Shown: one piece after another, positions 1 through 8,415 of the stretch
How positions within the stretch are numbered: position 1 is the first letter of the stretch
Layout: each line of letters opens with the position of its first letter
From: Blautia faecicola
Lineage (GTDB): Bacteria > Bacillota > Clostridia > Lachnospirales > Lachnospiraceae
DNA length: 64,000 nt
Assembly (NCBI RefSeq): GCF_004123145.1
Contig: NZ_SDKC01000001.1
Location: 502,001-566,000 of the forward strand
Direction of reading: 5' to 3'
Made by a program: the position numbers and the translations under genes
The notes under the pieces: generated by a model
What the model was told of the DNA's origin: nothing
The model's database searches: none
Seen by the model: the letters and a program-made list of their open reading frames with translations, nothing else

Positions 1-1
1 C

Positions 2-886
2 GCACTGTCCGGCGGTGTGGATTCTTCTGTAGCAGCCGTTCTGTTATCCAAAGCAGTCGGCGATCAACTGACCTGTGTATTCGTAGACCACGGTCTTCTG
101 AGAAAGAACGAAGGCGATGAAGTAGAAGCAGTCTTCGGACCGGACGGAAATTATAACCTGAATTTTATTCGTGTCAACGCACAGGAACGTTTCTATGAGA
201 AACTGAAAGGTGTGGAAGAACCGGAAGCAAAGAGAAAAATCATCGGTGAAGAGTTTATCCGTGTATTTGAGGAAGAAGCAAAGAAAATCGGTGCTGTGGA
301 CTTCCTGGTACAGGGAACCATTTATCCGGATGTTGTAGAAAGCGGCGTTGGCGGAGAATCCACCGTGATCAAATCCCACCACAACGTAGGCGGTCTGCCG
401 GAGCACGTAGATTTCAAAGAGATCATCGAGCCTCTGCGTGACCTGTTCAAAGATGAAGTAAGAAAAGCCGGTCTGGAACTCGGCATCCCGGATTACCTGG
501 TATTCCGTCAGCCATTCCCGGGTCCAGGACTTGGTATCCGTATCATCGGCGATGTAACCGCAGAAAAAGTACAGATGGTACAGGACGCAGACGCCATCTG
601 GCGCGAAGAAATCGCCAAAGCCGGTCTGGACAAAGAAGTAAACCAGTATTTCGCAGCTCTGACCAACATGCGTTCCGTAGGTGTTATGGGTGATGAAAGA
701 ACATACGACTACGCCATCGCACTGCGTGCAGTAACCACCACAGATTTCATGACTGCAGAAAGCGCTGAGATTCCGTGGGATGTCATCGGAAGAACAACCA
801 GCAGAATTGTAAATGAAGTGAAGCATGTAAATAGAGTAATGTACGATTGCACGGGGAAACCACCGGCAACGATTGAGTTTGAATAG
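2..886 (+). CDS. guaA: GMP synthase (glutamine-hydrolysing), 3' part
   Basis: C-terminal part of GMP synthase, which makes GMP from XMP, ATP and glutamine in the cytoplasm. The window opens inside the gene: the frame starting at base 2 reads ALSGGVDSS, the PP-loop of the ATP pyrophosphatase domain, and the dimerisation domain follows with [13 protein letters not shown] and the end KPPATIEFE. The N-terminal glutamine amidotransferase domain lies upstream of the window. The stop is TAG at 884-886. The C-terminus is intact although an integrase lies 78 bases downstream, as expected when an element inserts at the 3' end of guaA and restores the end of the gene. Confidence 0.97.
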   Translation, partial: ALSGGVDSSVAAVLLSKAVGDQLTCVFVDHGLLRKNEGDEVEAVFGPDGNYNLNFIRVNAQERFYEKLKGVEEPEAKRKIIGEEFIRVFEEEAKKIGAVDFLVQGTIYPDVVESGVGGESTVIKSHHNVGGLPEHVDFKEIIEPLRDLFKDEVRKAGLELGIPDYLVFRQPFPGPGLGIRIIGDVTAEKVQMVQDADAIWREEIAKAGLDKEVNQYFAALTNMRSVGVMGDERTYDYAIALRAVTTTDFMTAESAEIPWDVIGRTTSRIVNEVKHVNRVMYDCTGKPPATIEFE

Positions 887-900
887 TTGACGCTGGGCTA

Positions 901-925
901 CAAAGCCCGTAACCACGGGGCTTTG
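901..925 (+). terminator. Hairpin just after guaA
   Basis: CAAAGCCC (901-908) pairs with GGGCTTTG (918-925) around a short loop, 15 bases after the guaA stop. The following T run is weak, so this is a possible guaA terminator rather than a strong one. It also sits in the likely left-end attachment region of the element. Confidence 0.5.
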
Positions 926-963
926 CGGCTTTGGGTGTTTGAAATTGCATTATCATTGCATTT

Positions 964-2145
964 TTATATTTCTTTGTGATACATTGCAGTATGCTGATTA
1001 CTGGTATAATTAGCAATACTTTGAGAAGCTGACTGGTAGCTGAGAACCCCGGTCAGCTTCTTTGCAATCTCAATATTGGTGTTTGGATACAGATGACCAT
1101 AAGTTCCTAGTGTCGTCTGTATTTTTTCATGTCCAAGACGCTCTTTAATCAGCAGTGGATTTTCGCCCATGCTGATAAGCAGGGAAGCATGCGAATGTCT
1201 CAGGGCATGAATTTTGATTCTGTGGACACCAGCTAAATTTGCCAATTTCTCTAATGCTCTTGGAAGCGTTGTTTTGCTGGTGGGTGTACTGTTATAACTC
1301 AGTACGAATCCACAATTTGGTAAAACCTTTGCCTGGACCGCCTTCCATTCTTGTAATTCCTTGATGGTATCAGCATCAATATAAATGGTACGGTTGCTTG
1401 CCTGCGTCTTAGGTTCAACGAATTTGTAGTCATTCATTGTTTTATAGTACAGTGTTTTACTAATAATCAGCATACCTGTTTCAAAATCAATATCATCCCA
1501 CTGTAAGGCGGCAGCCTCTCCAATACGCATTCCAGTCATAAATAAAAGCCAGAACGAGATGAAGAGATAGTGCTCGTAGTAGTCACCTTTGTACAGCAGG
1601 GATATTACCTTCTGAAACTCCTCCAAAGTCCAGAAGTCGATCTTTACTTTTTTAGATTTGATATTGCCGATCATGCGGGCAGGATTCTTCTTTGCAAGTC
1701 CGAGGATAATCGCCCGGTCAAAAGCTAAACATAACATTCCCTGAACAATGCGTACATAGTTTGGACTGAATTGTTTTGCCAACTTGAGCTGCCAGGTCTG
1801 TACATTTATCGCTTCTATTTCGGACACTTTCTTCTTGTAGAAATAGGCAAAGTGTTTTTGAATGGTCGAGTAACGATTCTTGTAGGTACTTTCTTTCACC
1901 TGAGTTTTGTACCACGGAAGATAGATTTCTTCAATAAACTTTTTGAAGGTAATGTCTTCCTTCTTATCAGCTAATTCTTCCGTTGATGCAAGAATCAATT
2001 TGGAATACTCGGCACGGGCTTCTTTTTTTGTTGAGAATCCGCTGCGGTATTTTTGAATCTGTTTTCCGGTTACAGGATGATATCCGAGGTTGGCTCGAAA
2101 ATAATAAGTGCCGTTTTCTGCTTTTTTAATTGGATCTTTTGCCAT
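964..2145 (-). CDS. int: Tyrosine integrase of the guaA-seated element
   Basis: Site-specific tyrosine recombinase of the Tn916/phage integrase class, 393 residues. An N-terminal AP2-like arm-binding region (about 1-60) is followed by a SAM-like core-binding domain (about 65-165) and the catalytic domain. Catalytic residues can be seen: R207 in TGMRIGE, H313 and R316 in HALRH, H339 in LGHE and the nucleophile Y349 in GTYGH. The gene ends 78 bases from guaA and points at it, the usual geometry for an integrase next to its attachment site. The DUF3173 gene lies just upstream on the same strand, 34 bases away, and the two are probably co-transcribed. Confidence 0.93.
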   Translation of the reverse strand: MAKDPIKKAENGTYYFRANLGYHPVTGKQIQKYRSGFSTKKEARAEYSKLILASTEELADKKEDITFKKFIEEIYLPWYKTQVKESTYKNRYSTIQKHFAYFYKKKVSEIEAINVQTWQLKLAKQFSPNYVRIVQGMLCLAFDRAIILGLAKKNPARMIGNIKSKKVKIDFWTLEEFQKVISLLYKGDYYEHYLFISFWLLFMTGMRIGEAAALQWDDIDFETGMLIISKTLYYKTMNDYKFVEPKTQASNRTIYIDADTIKELQEWKAVQAKVLPNCGFVLSYNSTPTSKTTLPRALEKLANLAGVHRIKIHALRHSHASLLISMGENPLLIKERLGHEKIQTTLGTYGHLYPNTNIEIAKKLTGVLSYQSASQSIANYTSNQHTAMYHKEI

Positions 2146-2179
2146 GATTTCACTCCTTACTAAAATGCAAAAAGCACGA

Positions 2180-2374
2180 TCATTCTTGCTTATCGGGCAA
2201 AGTAATCCCTAATAATTCTTCAACGGCTTCTTTTGGAACCCTGTCTAATTTTCTGGATTGATAATAGGTATGCCCCTTTTCTACCATAAGTTCCTTTGCT
2301 TTTTTGATAATATCAGCAGCAAAGGAAGGACCGTAGCCTAATTCAATCAAATCCCTTTTTGTTACAGTTATCAT
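2180..2374 (-). CDS. DUF3173 protein, candidate excision factor
   Basis: Small basic protein of about 64 residues starting MITVTKRDLIELGYG and containing VPKEAVEELLG. I recognise it as the DUF3173 family, which commonly sits directly upstream of Tn916-type integrases. By position it may be the excisionase (directionality factor) or an integrase regulator, but that is inference. The start at 2374 is chosen because GGAAAGGAG lies six bases upstream; a longer frame begins at 2389 with no such site. An inverted repeat overlaps its promoter region. Confidence 0.75.
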   Translation of the reverse strand: MITVTKRDLIELGYGPSFAADIIKKAKELMVEKGHTYYQSRKLDRVPKEAVEELLGITLPDKQE

Positions 2375-2388
2375 GAATCTCCTTTCCA

Positions 2389-2426
2389 TAGACAGGGAAT
2401 CAACTTGATACCTGTCTATTATTATA
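2389..2426 (-). promoter_or_regulatory. Promoter and inverted repeat for the int operon
   Basis: On the minus strand a TATAAT -10 box (2426-2421) precedes an inverted repeat, TAGACAGG at 2389-2396 against CCTGTCTA at 2411-2418. The repeat covers the expected transcription start and ends next to the ribosome binding site of the DUF3173 gene. It could be a repressor operator or an RNA hairpin masking the site. Confidence 0.5.
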
Positions 2427-2726
2427 TCAAATTTTGAGTAAAAGTTCTCTAATAAAAGCGCTATAAGCTAAAATCCCAAAAGTCTATGTTATTCTTTCAG
2501 AAGCCAGTTCCTATGCCCGCTCCGGCCACGTAAAACGGTGTTACTTTGTAACTATTAAGCTGCAGGCGTGCGAAGATGCAAACTATCTGCAGTCACCTAT
2601 ATCAATCTCCCGAAAGATTTCTTTTGTTTTCAAGGTACGGCGAATGGATATATTACCCATTCAATTAAGGAATAGGGGGCTTTTCTTTAAGATTGAAAAA
2701 TTTTGAGAAAAAATGATAAAAATAAA
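2427..2726. other. Intergenic region without a recognised gene
   Basis: About 300 bases between the int operon and the next repressor gene. I see no convincing reading frame or RNA. It contains a CTGCAG pair about 27 bases apart around 2570-2605 but no clear iterons. An element-specific site such as an origin of transfer cannot be excluded. Confidence 0.4.
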
Positions 2727-2747
2727 AGCTGCCTTGATTTGGCAGCT
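2727..2747 (-). terminator. Terminator of the Cro/CI-type repressor gene
   Basis: AGCTGCC (2727-2733) pairs with GGCAGCT (2741-2747). On the minus strand the stem is followed by a T-rich stretch, and it lies nine bases past the stop of the repressor gene. Confidence 0.8.
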
Positions 2748-2755
2748 ACGGAAAT

Positions 2756-3073
2756 CTATTTGCGTTTTAGAGCCAGACGATTCAGCATGGAAATGAGCGC
2801 AAGCATATCCTCATCATCGAGTTGTTTCATCAGATCAGTTGCTTTGTCAATCAGAGGAAGATTGTGCAGCTCTGAATCGAAGAACTGTTGAGGAGTGACT
2901 TCCAGATAGTCACAGATATCCAGAAAGCTCTGCATGGTAGGCAGAGAACGTCCGGAAGTGAGGGACTGGATGTAGCTTTTATTTTTGCCAAGATCCAGAC
3001 TCATCTGATATTCAGATACATTTTTCTTTAAACGCAGTTCGCTGATGCGTTCTCCAATAAAGTTTTTATCCAT
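2756..3073 (-). CDS. Cro/CI-family (XRE) transcription regulator
   Basis: About 105 residues. The N-terminal half is a helix-turn-helix: IGERISELRLKKNVSEYQM, then the recognition segment around KNKSYIQSLTSG. The C-terminal half is helical (MKQLDDEDMLALISMLNRLA), as in regulators of this class that dimerise. The start at 3073 (MDKNFIGE) is preferred because AGAGGTG lies upstream; a start at 3094 would add seven residues. It may control integration genes or the promoter of the rightward operon, which I cannot tell from sequence. Confidence 0.85.
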   Translation of the reverse strand: MDKNFIGERISELRLKKNVSEYQMSLDLGKNKSYIQSLTSGRSLPTMQSFLDICDYLEVTPQQFFDSELHNLPLIDKATDLMKQLDDEDMLALISMLNRLALKRK

Positions 3074-3258
3074 ACATTTACACCTCTCTTCCACATTTTA
3101 AACTATTTACTTACAGCAAATTACGGAATAAAATAGAGATATATTTGAAATATAGTGATTATTCCGTAATATAACCGTAATTTACTAAAATGATACAAAA
3201 AAGAAATTATGGATGATAGAAAATGGATTTTGGGGTATGATGATAGCAAAGGAAGTGG

Positions 3259-3453
3259 ATGTCTGTGCGGATTATAGGAAATGAGCAGGAAATTGAATGG
3301 GCGAAGGAAGCACTGCGGAATCAATGTAACGATTGTCCCTACTTGGACTGCTGTAATGAAAAGGCGAAAGAGGAGTCAAAGCAGTGTGGAACGGTTCGGT
3401 TTGGCTGCCGGGAGTATCTGAAAGAGAAGATTGAATTCGTAGTAGAAAAATAG
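3259..3453 (+). CDS. Small Cys-rich hypothetical protein
   Basis: 64 residues with CNDCPYLDCCNE, a further C about 14 residues later and another in FGCREY, spaced as for a metal site. AAAGGAAG lies four bases before the ATG. I do not recognise the family. A zinc- or iron-binding small protein is possible. It lies alone between the repressor and the leader of the large rightward operon. Confidence 0.6.
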   Translation: MSVRIIGNEQEIEWAKEALRNQCNDCPYLDCCNEKAKEESKQCGTVRFGCREYLKEKIEFVVEK

Positions 3454-3502
3454 ATGTAGTATTTTGAACAAATATAAACACCATATATAGTATAAGCCTG
3501 AA

Positions 3503-3531
3503 TTGACATGAGGAATATCTTGTGCTAGTAT
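3503..3531 (+). promoter_or_regulatory. Promoter of the DNA-processing operon
   Basis: TTGACA (3503-3508), 17-base spacer, TAGTAT (3526-3531). It precedes a roughly 310-base untranslated leader and then the first gene at 3852. Good sigma-A type match. Confidence 0.75.
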
Positions 3532-3654
3532 ACTGATATAGTTTATTTTATGCACACCCTTTTTGGGGAGTTTCGGGATTCATAAGAATCTCCAAACTTA
3601 CAGGAAACAGCAGGAGCTGATTCCTGGCATAAGTAGTTTATGTTTGTAGTGAGT

Positions 3655-3702
3655 GTCACGGTATGCCTTTTTTGGCTGCGTGGCACTTTTGTTTTTTCAG
3701 GA
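3655..3702 (+). terminator. Possible attenuator in the operon leader
   Basis: An imperfect hairpin pairs GTGTCACG with CGTGGCAC, with a T run in the loop, and is followed by TTTTGTTTTTTC. It lies inside the long leader between the promoter at 3503 and the first gene at 3852, so it could stop transcription early. Pairing is imperfect, so this is tentative. Confidence 0.45.
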
Positions 3703-3851
3703 AGAAACCAGACTTTTAAGAATGAACAGAGAAAAGACTCTCTTTTCATTCTTTTTTTGTGCTTACATTTAGGTTTCGGCATAGTTGCATGCCACAACCA
3801 GCTTCGGCTGTTGATGGATAAATATTATTTTAAGAAAGGTGGAATAAGAAC

Positions 3852-4991
3852 ATGAATGAAGCAAGAGTGTATGCAGATGGATTTGAGAGATCCTTTGCAG
3901 AAGTAAAAGATCTGCTGGAGTTTCTGGCAGAGAGAGGAAGAAATGCCAAATGGATCAGAAAGCCAACGAATACGTTACGGCTGGCACCACTGGAAAAGGA
4001 GGCTCAAAATCTGGATGCGGCAGATGCATCCATGGAAGAAATTTTGGAGGATACAGAGAAGAATACGCAGCTTGTACTGAAAATGAGAGGAGAATCCTAT
4101 CCGGTACGTGACTGTGCCATCCGCACCATTTTAAGCCGCGCAGGTGTCAATGGAGACGGGCTTCGCAAGCTGGATAAGGCAACATATGCGAAGGTAGTCA
4201 ATTACTGCCTGCGGGTTGCAAAAGGGGATGCCCTGATTAAGATTGCGGACGGAAAGGTTTCCGCAGTACATGGCGGGGATAAACATGATTATTGCATCCT
4301 TGATATGAAAGCCATGTTTGAGACAACCTGCGAATATCTGAATCTGAATTTCAAAGGCAGTGTTTACATGGAGGGCTCTGGTATCTATGACCATTCCATT
4401 GTATCTGCCATGTGGAAGCTCGGAGGAAGTCAGGAACTTCTGGATACTTACCGAAAAGCACTGGATGCACACGGAATGGATGAGAAGATCCTGTCACCGG
4501 CACTTCGTTTTACCACATCTGACGTGGCAGCGAGCGGTGCAAATCTGTATCCGATGCTTTTGACAGACGGACCAAACGGCGTTATCAGTCTGGGAAGTCC
4601 AATCAAGCTGGCTCACGATAAAGGGGCAACGATTCTGGACTTCCGGAAAAATCTGGAGCAGGTATGCGCCCGCTATGTGGATGCGATGAAGAATCTTACT
4701 CAGCTTATGGACATTGAGATCCGTAATCCGGTGAACTGCCTGAAGCTGCTGATGAAGGAACTTGGCATTAAACAGAAGATCCGGAATGAGGTGGTGGAGC
4801 TATTTGTATCCCAGAACGGGGAAGGTGCCTGTACGGCACATGATCTTTATTATGCCATGAATGAAGCCTCCTTTTTTGCAGCCTGTGAAGGAATGTCCGG
4901 ACAGGGCATCCTGAAGCTGGAGGAGGATATTACGAAGGCGCTTATAAAAGACTGGAAAAAATATGACGTTTATGGAGCAGTCAAATGTTAG
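3852..4991 (+). CDS. Hypothetical protein, first gene of the DNA-processing operon
   Basis: 379 residues, no signal peptide or membrane segment. I do not recognise it with confidence. Its position before a YqaJ exonuclease and its general layout resemble the DUF932-type plasmid/phage proteins often found beside recombination genes, but I cannot point to a diagnostic motif. AAAGGTGG lies upstream of the ATG. The end overlaps the upstream region of the YqaJ gene, whose ribosome binding site (AGGAGG) follows the stop directly, so the two are translationally close. Confidence 0.75.
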   Translation: MNEARVYADGFERSFAEVKDLLEFLAERGRNAKWIRKPTNTLRLAPLEKEAQNLDAADASMEEILEDTEKNTQLVLKMRGESYPVRDCAIRTILSRAGVNGDGLRKLDKATYAKVVNYCLRVAKGDALIKIADGKVSAVHGGDKHDYCILDMKAMFETTCEYLNLNFKGSVYMEGSGIYDHSIVSAMWKLGGSQELLDTYRKALDAHGMDEKILSPALRFTTSDVAASGANLYPMLLTDGPNGVISLGSPIKLAHDKGATILDFRKNLEQVCARYVDAMKNLTQLMDIEIRNPVNCLKLLMKELGIKQKIRNEVVELFVSQNGEGACTAHDLYYAMNEASFFAACEGMSGQGILKLEEDITKALIKDWKKYDVYGAVKC

Positions 4992-5002
4992 GAGGAATTG
5001 GA

Positions 5003-6043
5003 ATGAATAACAAAGCAGAGTATACACCGGAAAAGGTTGTGGATATCAGTAACCTGTCAAGAGAAGACTGGTTGGAATACCGCAAAAAAGGAATCGGCGG
5101 CAGTGATGTAGCGGCAATCATGGGGATCTCTCCATTTGCCACTATCCGGGATCTGTTTTACAACAAAACAGGTGTGCAGCCGGTCATTCAGGAGGAAGAG
5201 GAAAGCAACTGGGTTGCCAAGGAAGTCGGACACCGGCTGGAAGATCTGGTGGCAGAAATCTTTTCCAAAAAGACCGGACTGGAAGTATTTCCGGTACGTG
5301 TCATGTTCCGGCATCCATTATATCCGTTCATGCTTGCAGATGTGGATTTTTTTGTTCGTATGCCGGATGGGACATTTGCGATTCTGGAATGTAAAACCTG
5401 CAATTATAATGCGAAAGATAAGTGGGCTGATGAGGGTATTCCAGCTCATTATGTGCTGCAGGTAAGGCATTATCTGTCTGTGATGAATATGCAGAAAGCC
5501 TTTATCGCATGCCTGTATGGAAATAACGAGAATGAGTTTGTGTATCGCACCATTGAGCGTGATCTGATTGAGGAAGAAGACATCATTGATCAGGAAACGT
5601 ATTTCTGGCAGGAACATGTATTGAAAAATGTAGTACCGCCGCATAACGGGAATTCCGATCTGGTTCTGGCAAATATCCGTAATTATGGTGGTTTTGCAGA
5701 CAAATCTATTCCGGAAATTGTGCTTTCCGGTCTGGAATCAAAAAATCTTGAGAAGTATCTTACCCTTTCGGAGGAAAAGTCACAGTTGGAAAAACGGAAA
5801 AAGGAAATCGAAGCAGAACAGCGGGCAATCAGTGTTCCTTTTGTGGAACAGCTGGGGCAGGGCTGCAAGGCAGTGCTGGAGGACGGTACGAACCGTTACC
5901 GTATTACCTATAATCCGACCAGACGTACTTCGGTTGGGAAAGACCAGATGGAGAAGCTGAAAAACCAGCATCCGGATATCTATGAGGAATATACAAAAAC
6001 AACGGAGAGCCGTACTTTCCGAATTAAGAAGGAGGCGGCGTAA
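5003..6043 (+). CDS. YqaJ-family viral-type recombinase exonuclease
   Basis: 346 residues. The N-terminal nuclease core reads WLEYRKKGIGGSDVAAIMG, then GHRLEDLVAE, then LADVDFFV and AILECKTCN, the pattern of the YqaJ/lambda-exonuclease PD-(D/E)XK fold (D in LADVDF, ECK as the E-x-K). A coiled-coil tail rich in K and E follows (about 245-290). Such 5'-3' exonucleases work with a single-strand annealing protein; the likely partner is the gene at 8416. The start at 5003 is chosen for AGGAGG seven bases upstream; an in-frame ATG at 4985 has no such site. Confidence 0.93.
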   Translation: MNNKAEYTPEKVVDISNLSREDWLEYRKKGIGGSDVAAIMGISPFATIRDLFYNKTGVQPVIQEEEESNWVAKEVGHRLEDLVAEIFSKKTGLEVFPVRVMFRHPLYPFMLADVDFFVRMPDGTFAILECKTCNYNAKDKWADEGIPAHYVLQVRHYLSVMNMQKAFIACLYGNNENEFVYRTIERDLIEEEDIIDQETYFWQEHVLKNVVPPHNGNSDLVLANIRNYGGFADKSIPEIVLSGLESKNLEKYLTLSEEKSQLEKRKKEIEAEQRAISVPFVEQLGQGCKAVLEDGTNRYRITYNPTRRTSVGKDQMEKLKNQHPDIYEEYTKTTESRTFRIKKEAA

Positions 6044-6111
6044 TGAGAAAACCAAATGAACGGATGCGGATAAAAAGCTGGAGGGATATAAACAATGAGG
6101 TGCAGATTTAA
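6043..6111 (+). CDS. 22-residue coupled peptide frame
   Basis: An ATG overlaps the stop of the YqaJ gene (TAATG) and is preceded by AAGGAGG at ideal spacing. The frame encodes MRKPNERMRIKSWRDINNEV and two more residues, then stops inside the start region of the helicase gene. This very strong initiation site followed by an overlap suggests translational coupling to the helicase; the peptide itself may have no function. Confidence 0.5.
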   Translation: MRKPNERMRIKSWRDINNEVQI

Positions 6112-8332
6112 ACATAAGATTTTCCAGAATGAGGAGAATGGGTATACGATTGCCATATTCACCACACAGGATACGTCTGTCCCCCTGTCAGCCAGAGACA
6201 AATATCTGGCATCCCGGAATATCATCGGCTTCTCAGCGATTGGATTCGGTCTTCCGCTTACAGACGAGATTGAGCTTGAGATGGAAGGCAGATGGGAGAG
6301 CGGAGAGCATGGAACTCAGTATCAGGTGGAAAATTTCATGGAGGTTGTACCACGGACAAAGGAGGGTATCTTAGGATACCTTTCTTCCGGTGCAATCAAA
6401 GGTATCGGTCCCAAGATGGCAGATACTATTTTCCGGAAGTTTGGGCTTCAGACACTGGAAATCATGGAAAACAACCCGCAGGAACTCTTGAAGATCCGTG
6501 GAATTTCCGAGAAGAAGCTGGCTGCTATTGTGGAGTCCTATGGAAAAAACCAGGTGTTCCGGGAACTGATGACGTTTCTGGCGCCTTTTAAGGTAACACC
6601 CAAAAAAGTGAATATGATTCTGAAGAAATTCGGAAATGAATCGGTGGATATTATCCGGCACCGCCCTTACATGCTGAGTGCAGTCAAAGGCTTTGGGTTT
6701 CTGACTGTGGATGCGATCGGAAGACAGTGCTGCTGTGCACTCAATGATCCCATGCGGATATCCGGGTGCATCGGACATATCATGAATCAGGCAATGAAAG
6801 AAGGACATCTGTTTAAGCAGCGTCAGGAGGTTATCAGGGAAGCACTGGAAATGCTGAACCGGGATCTGCAGGTCATGGCAGTATCGGAGCAGGATGTCAG
6901 TCAGGTGCTTTACCGGCTGGTGCTGCAAAAAAGCATTGTTGTGGAGGAAGAACGGATCTATTCTATCCGGCAGTATGAAGAAGAAACACAGACCGCTTCC
7001 ATGATAGCCAGACGGCTTTTGGAGAAGCCGGTTTTGCTGTCCATTGAACCGGAGCTGGAAAAGGCACAGAAGACACTGGGGATCACGCTGTCAGAAACAC
7101 AGAAACAGGCAGTGCGGATGGTGTTTGCACATCCCATCAGTATTATTACCGGAGGTCCCGGAACCGGAAAGACAACGGTTCTCAAGGTGATTCTCTATAT
7201 CCATCAGGCGTTATGCAGGTCAGAGGTACAGCTTATGGCTCCGACCGGACGTGCGGCAAGACGTATGGTGGAGAGTACCGGCTGTGAAAATGCATCCACG
7301 ATGCATCTGGCCCTGGGGCTTTTGGGAGATGATACGGATTTTGAACCGGATTTTGAGTACCTGTCTGCTGGATTTCTAAATGTAGATGAGGTGTCCATGG
7401 TGGACATGCATCTTGCCTATGAATTTTTCCGGCGGGTTAGCAGACATGCCAGAGTCCTTTTAGTCGGGGATAAGAACCAGCTTCCATCCGTAGGAGCCGG
7501 GGATGTGTTCCGGCAACTGATTGCCTGCGGGCTGATTCCGGTCACGGTACTGGATCTGGTTTACCGGCAGGGCGCTTTGAGCAGCATACCTTATAATGCA
7601 AAACTGATGCAGGAGAATAAGACTAATCTGAGCTTTGGGGAGGATTTTCAGTTCATTGCCTGTAAAGGAGCAGATGAAGCGGCAGAGATTGTCCGGAGGA
7701 TTTATCTGGACGAGATTGCAAAAAACGGCATGGATCAGGTACAGATCCTGACTCCGTATCGGAAACGCAGTGCTGCCGGAGTGGATGAATTGAACAAATC
7801 TCTGGAGGATTTTGTAAATCCGCCAATCGCAGGGAAGAAGGAACTGCATATCGGCAGTCAGGTGTTCCGGGTTGGCGATAAGATTTTACAGAATAAAAAT
7901 ACCGAGATGGCGAGTAACGGCGATCTGGGCAGGATACTGGACTGTATCACGGATGAGGATGGAAATGCCAGGGCAGTGATCGGATTCCCGGATGGGCGGC
8001 AGGTGCAATATGAAGCTGACCAGATGGAAATGATCGAACATGCTAACGCAACAACCATCCATAAGGCACAGGGTTCCGAATGTCCGGTTGTCATCATCCC
8101 TTGGGTAAAAGCCTTTTATATGATGCTGAAGCGCAATATTCTCTATACCGGAGTGACCAGAGCGAAAAGCAAGGTTTATCTGGTAGGGGAATGGGCTGCA
8201 GTCTGTCAGGCAATCCATACGGATGACAGCGGGACAAGGAACACCATTCTGAGTGAGCGGATCGTACAGTATTACGATCAGTATCAGAGTGAACAGAAAC
8301 CGGAAATGGAGCAGTTAAAACTTGTTGTTTAA
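6095..8332 (+). CDS. RecD2-like ATP-dependent DNA helicase
   Basis: 745 residues, superfamily 1B helicase. The N-terminal half carries helix-hairpin-helix-like segments (GAIKGIGPKMADTI and IRGISEKKLAAIVESYG). Motor motifs follow: Walker A GGPGTGKTT near residue 353, Walker B LNVDEVSMVD near 428, a LVGDKNQLPSVGAGDV segment, and the late motifs HKAQGSE near 657 and LYTGVTRAK near 685. This is the layout of RecD2 (5'-3' helicase without RecBC). GGAGGG lies nine bases before the ATG. It probably serves replication or recombination of the element together with the YqaJ nuclease. Confidence 0.94.
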   Translation: MRCRFKHKIFQNEENGYTIAIFTTQDTSVPLSARDKYLASRNIIGFSAIGFGLPLTDEIELEMEGRWESGEHGTQYQVENFMEVVPRTKEGILGYLSSGAIKGIGPKMADTIFRKFGLQTLEIMENNPQELLKIRGISEKKLAAIVESYGKNQVFRELMTFLAPFKVTPKKVNMILKKFGNESVDIIRHRPYMLSAVKGFGFLTVDAIGRQCCCALNDPMRISGCIGHIMNQAMKEGHLFKQRQEVIREALEMLNRDLQVMAVSEQDVSQVLYRLVLQKSIVVEEERIYSIRQYEEETQTASMIARRLLEKPVLLSIEPELEKAQKTLGITLSETQKQAVRMVFAHPISIITGGPGTGKTTVLKVILYIHQALCRSEVQLMAPTGRAARRMVESTGCENASTMHLALGLLGDDTDFEPDFEYLSAGFLNVDEVSMVDMHLAYEFFRRVSRHARVLLVGDKNQLPSVGAGDVFRQLIACGLIPVTVLDLVYRQGALSSIPYNAKLMQENKTNLSFGEDFQFIACKGADEAAEIVRRIYLDEIAKNGMDQVQILTPYRKRSAAGVDELNKSLEDFVNPPIAGKKELHIGSQVFRVGDKILQNKNTEMASNGDLGRILDCITDEDGNARAVIGFPDGRQVQYEADQMEMIEHANATTIHKAQGSECPVVIIPWVKAFYMMLKRNILYTGVTRAKSKVYLVGEWAAVCQAIHTDDSGTRNTILSERIVQYYDQYQSEQKPEMEQLKLVV

Positions 8333-8348
8333 AAATATTTTTCAATTT

Positions 8349-8377
8349 TTGAAATAAGCGGACTATTACTCTTATAT
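8349..8377 (+). promoter_or_regulatory. Internal promoter before the annealing-protein gene
   Basis: TTGAAA (8349-8354), 17 bases, TTATAT (8372-8377), in the 83-base gap between the helicase and the next gene. Confidence 0.55.
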
Positions 8378-8415
8378 AGGGGAACGTCTGCTTTTCTAAA
8401 TGAAAGGAGCAGAGA

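Noticed and set aside
44..916. A 290-codon minus-strand frame opposite guaA
   Set aside because: Pure shadow of a conserved gene; composition (C, F, Y rich) is not protein-like.
2427..2726. Possible rRNA or tRNA-like spacer sequence near 2510-2650
   Set aside because: Some stretches recalled rRNA-flanking sequence, but I could not fold or match any RNA gene.
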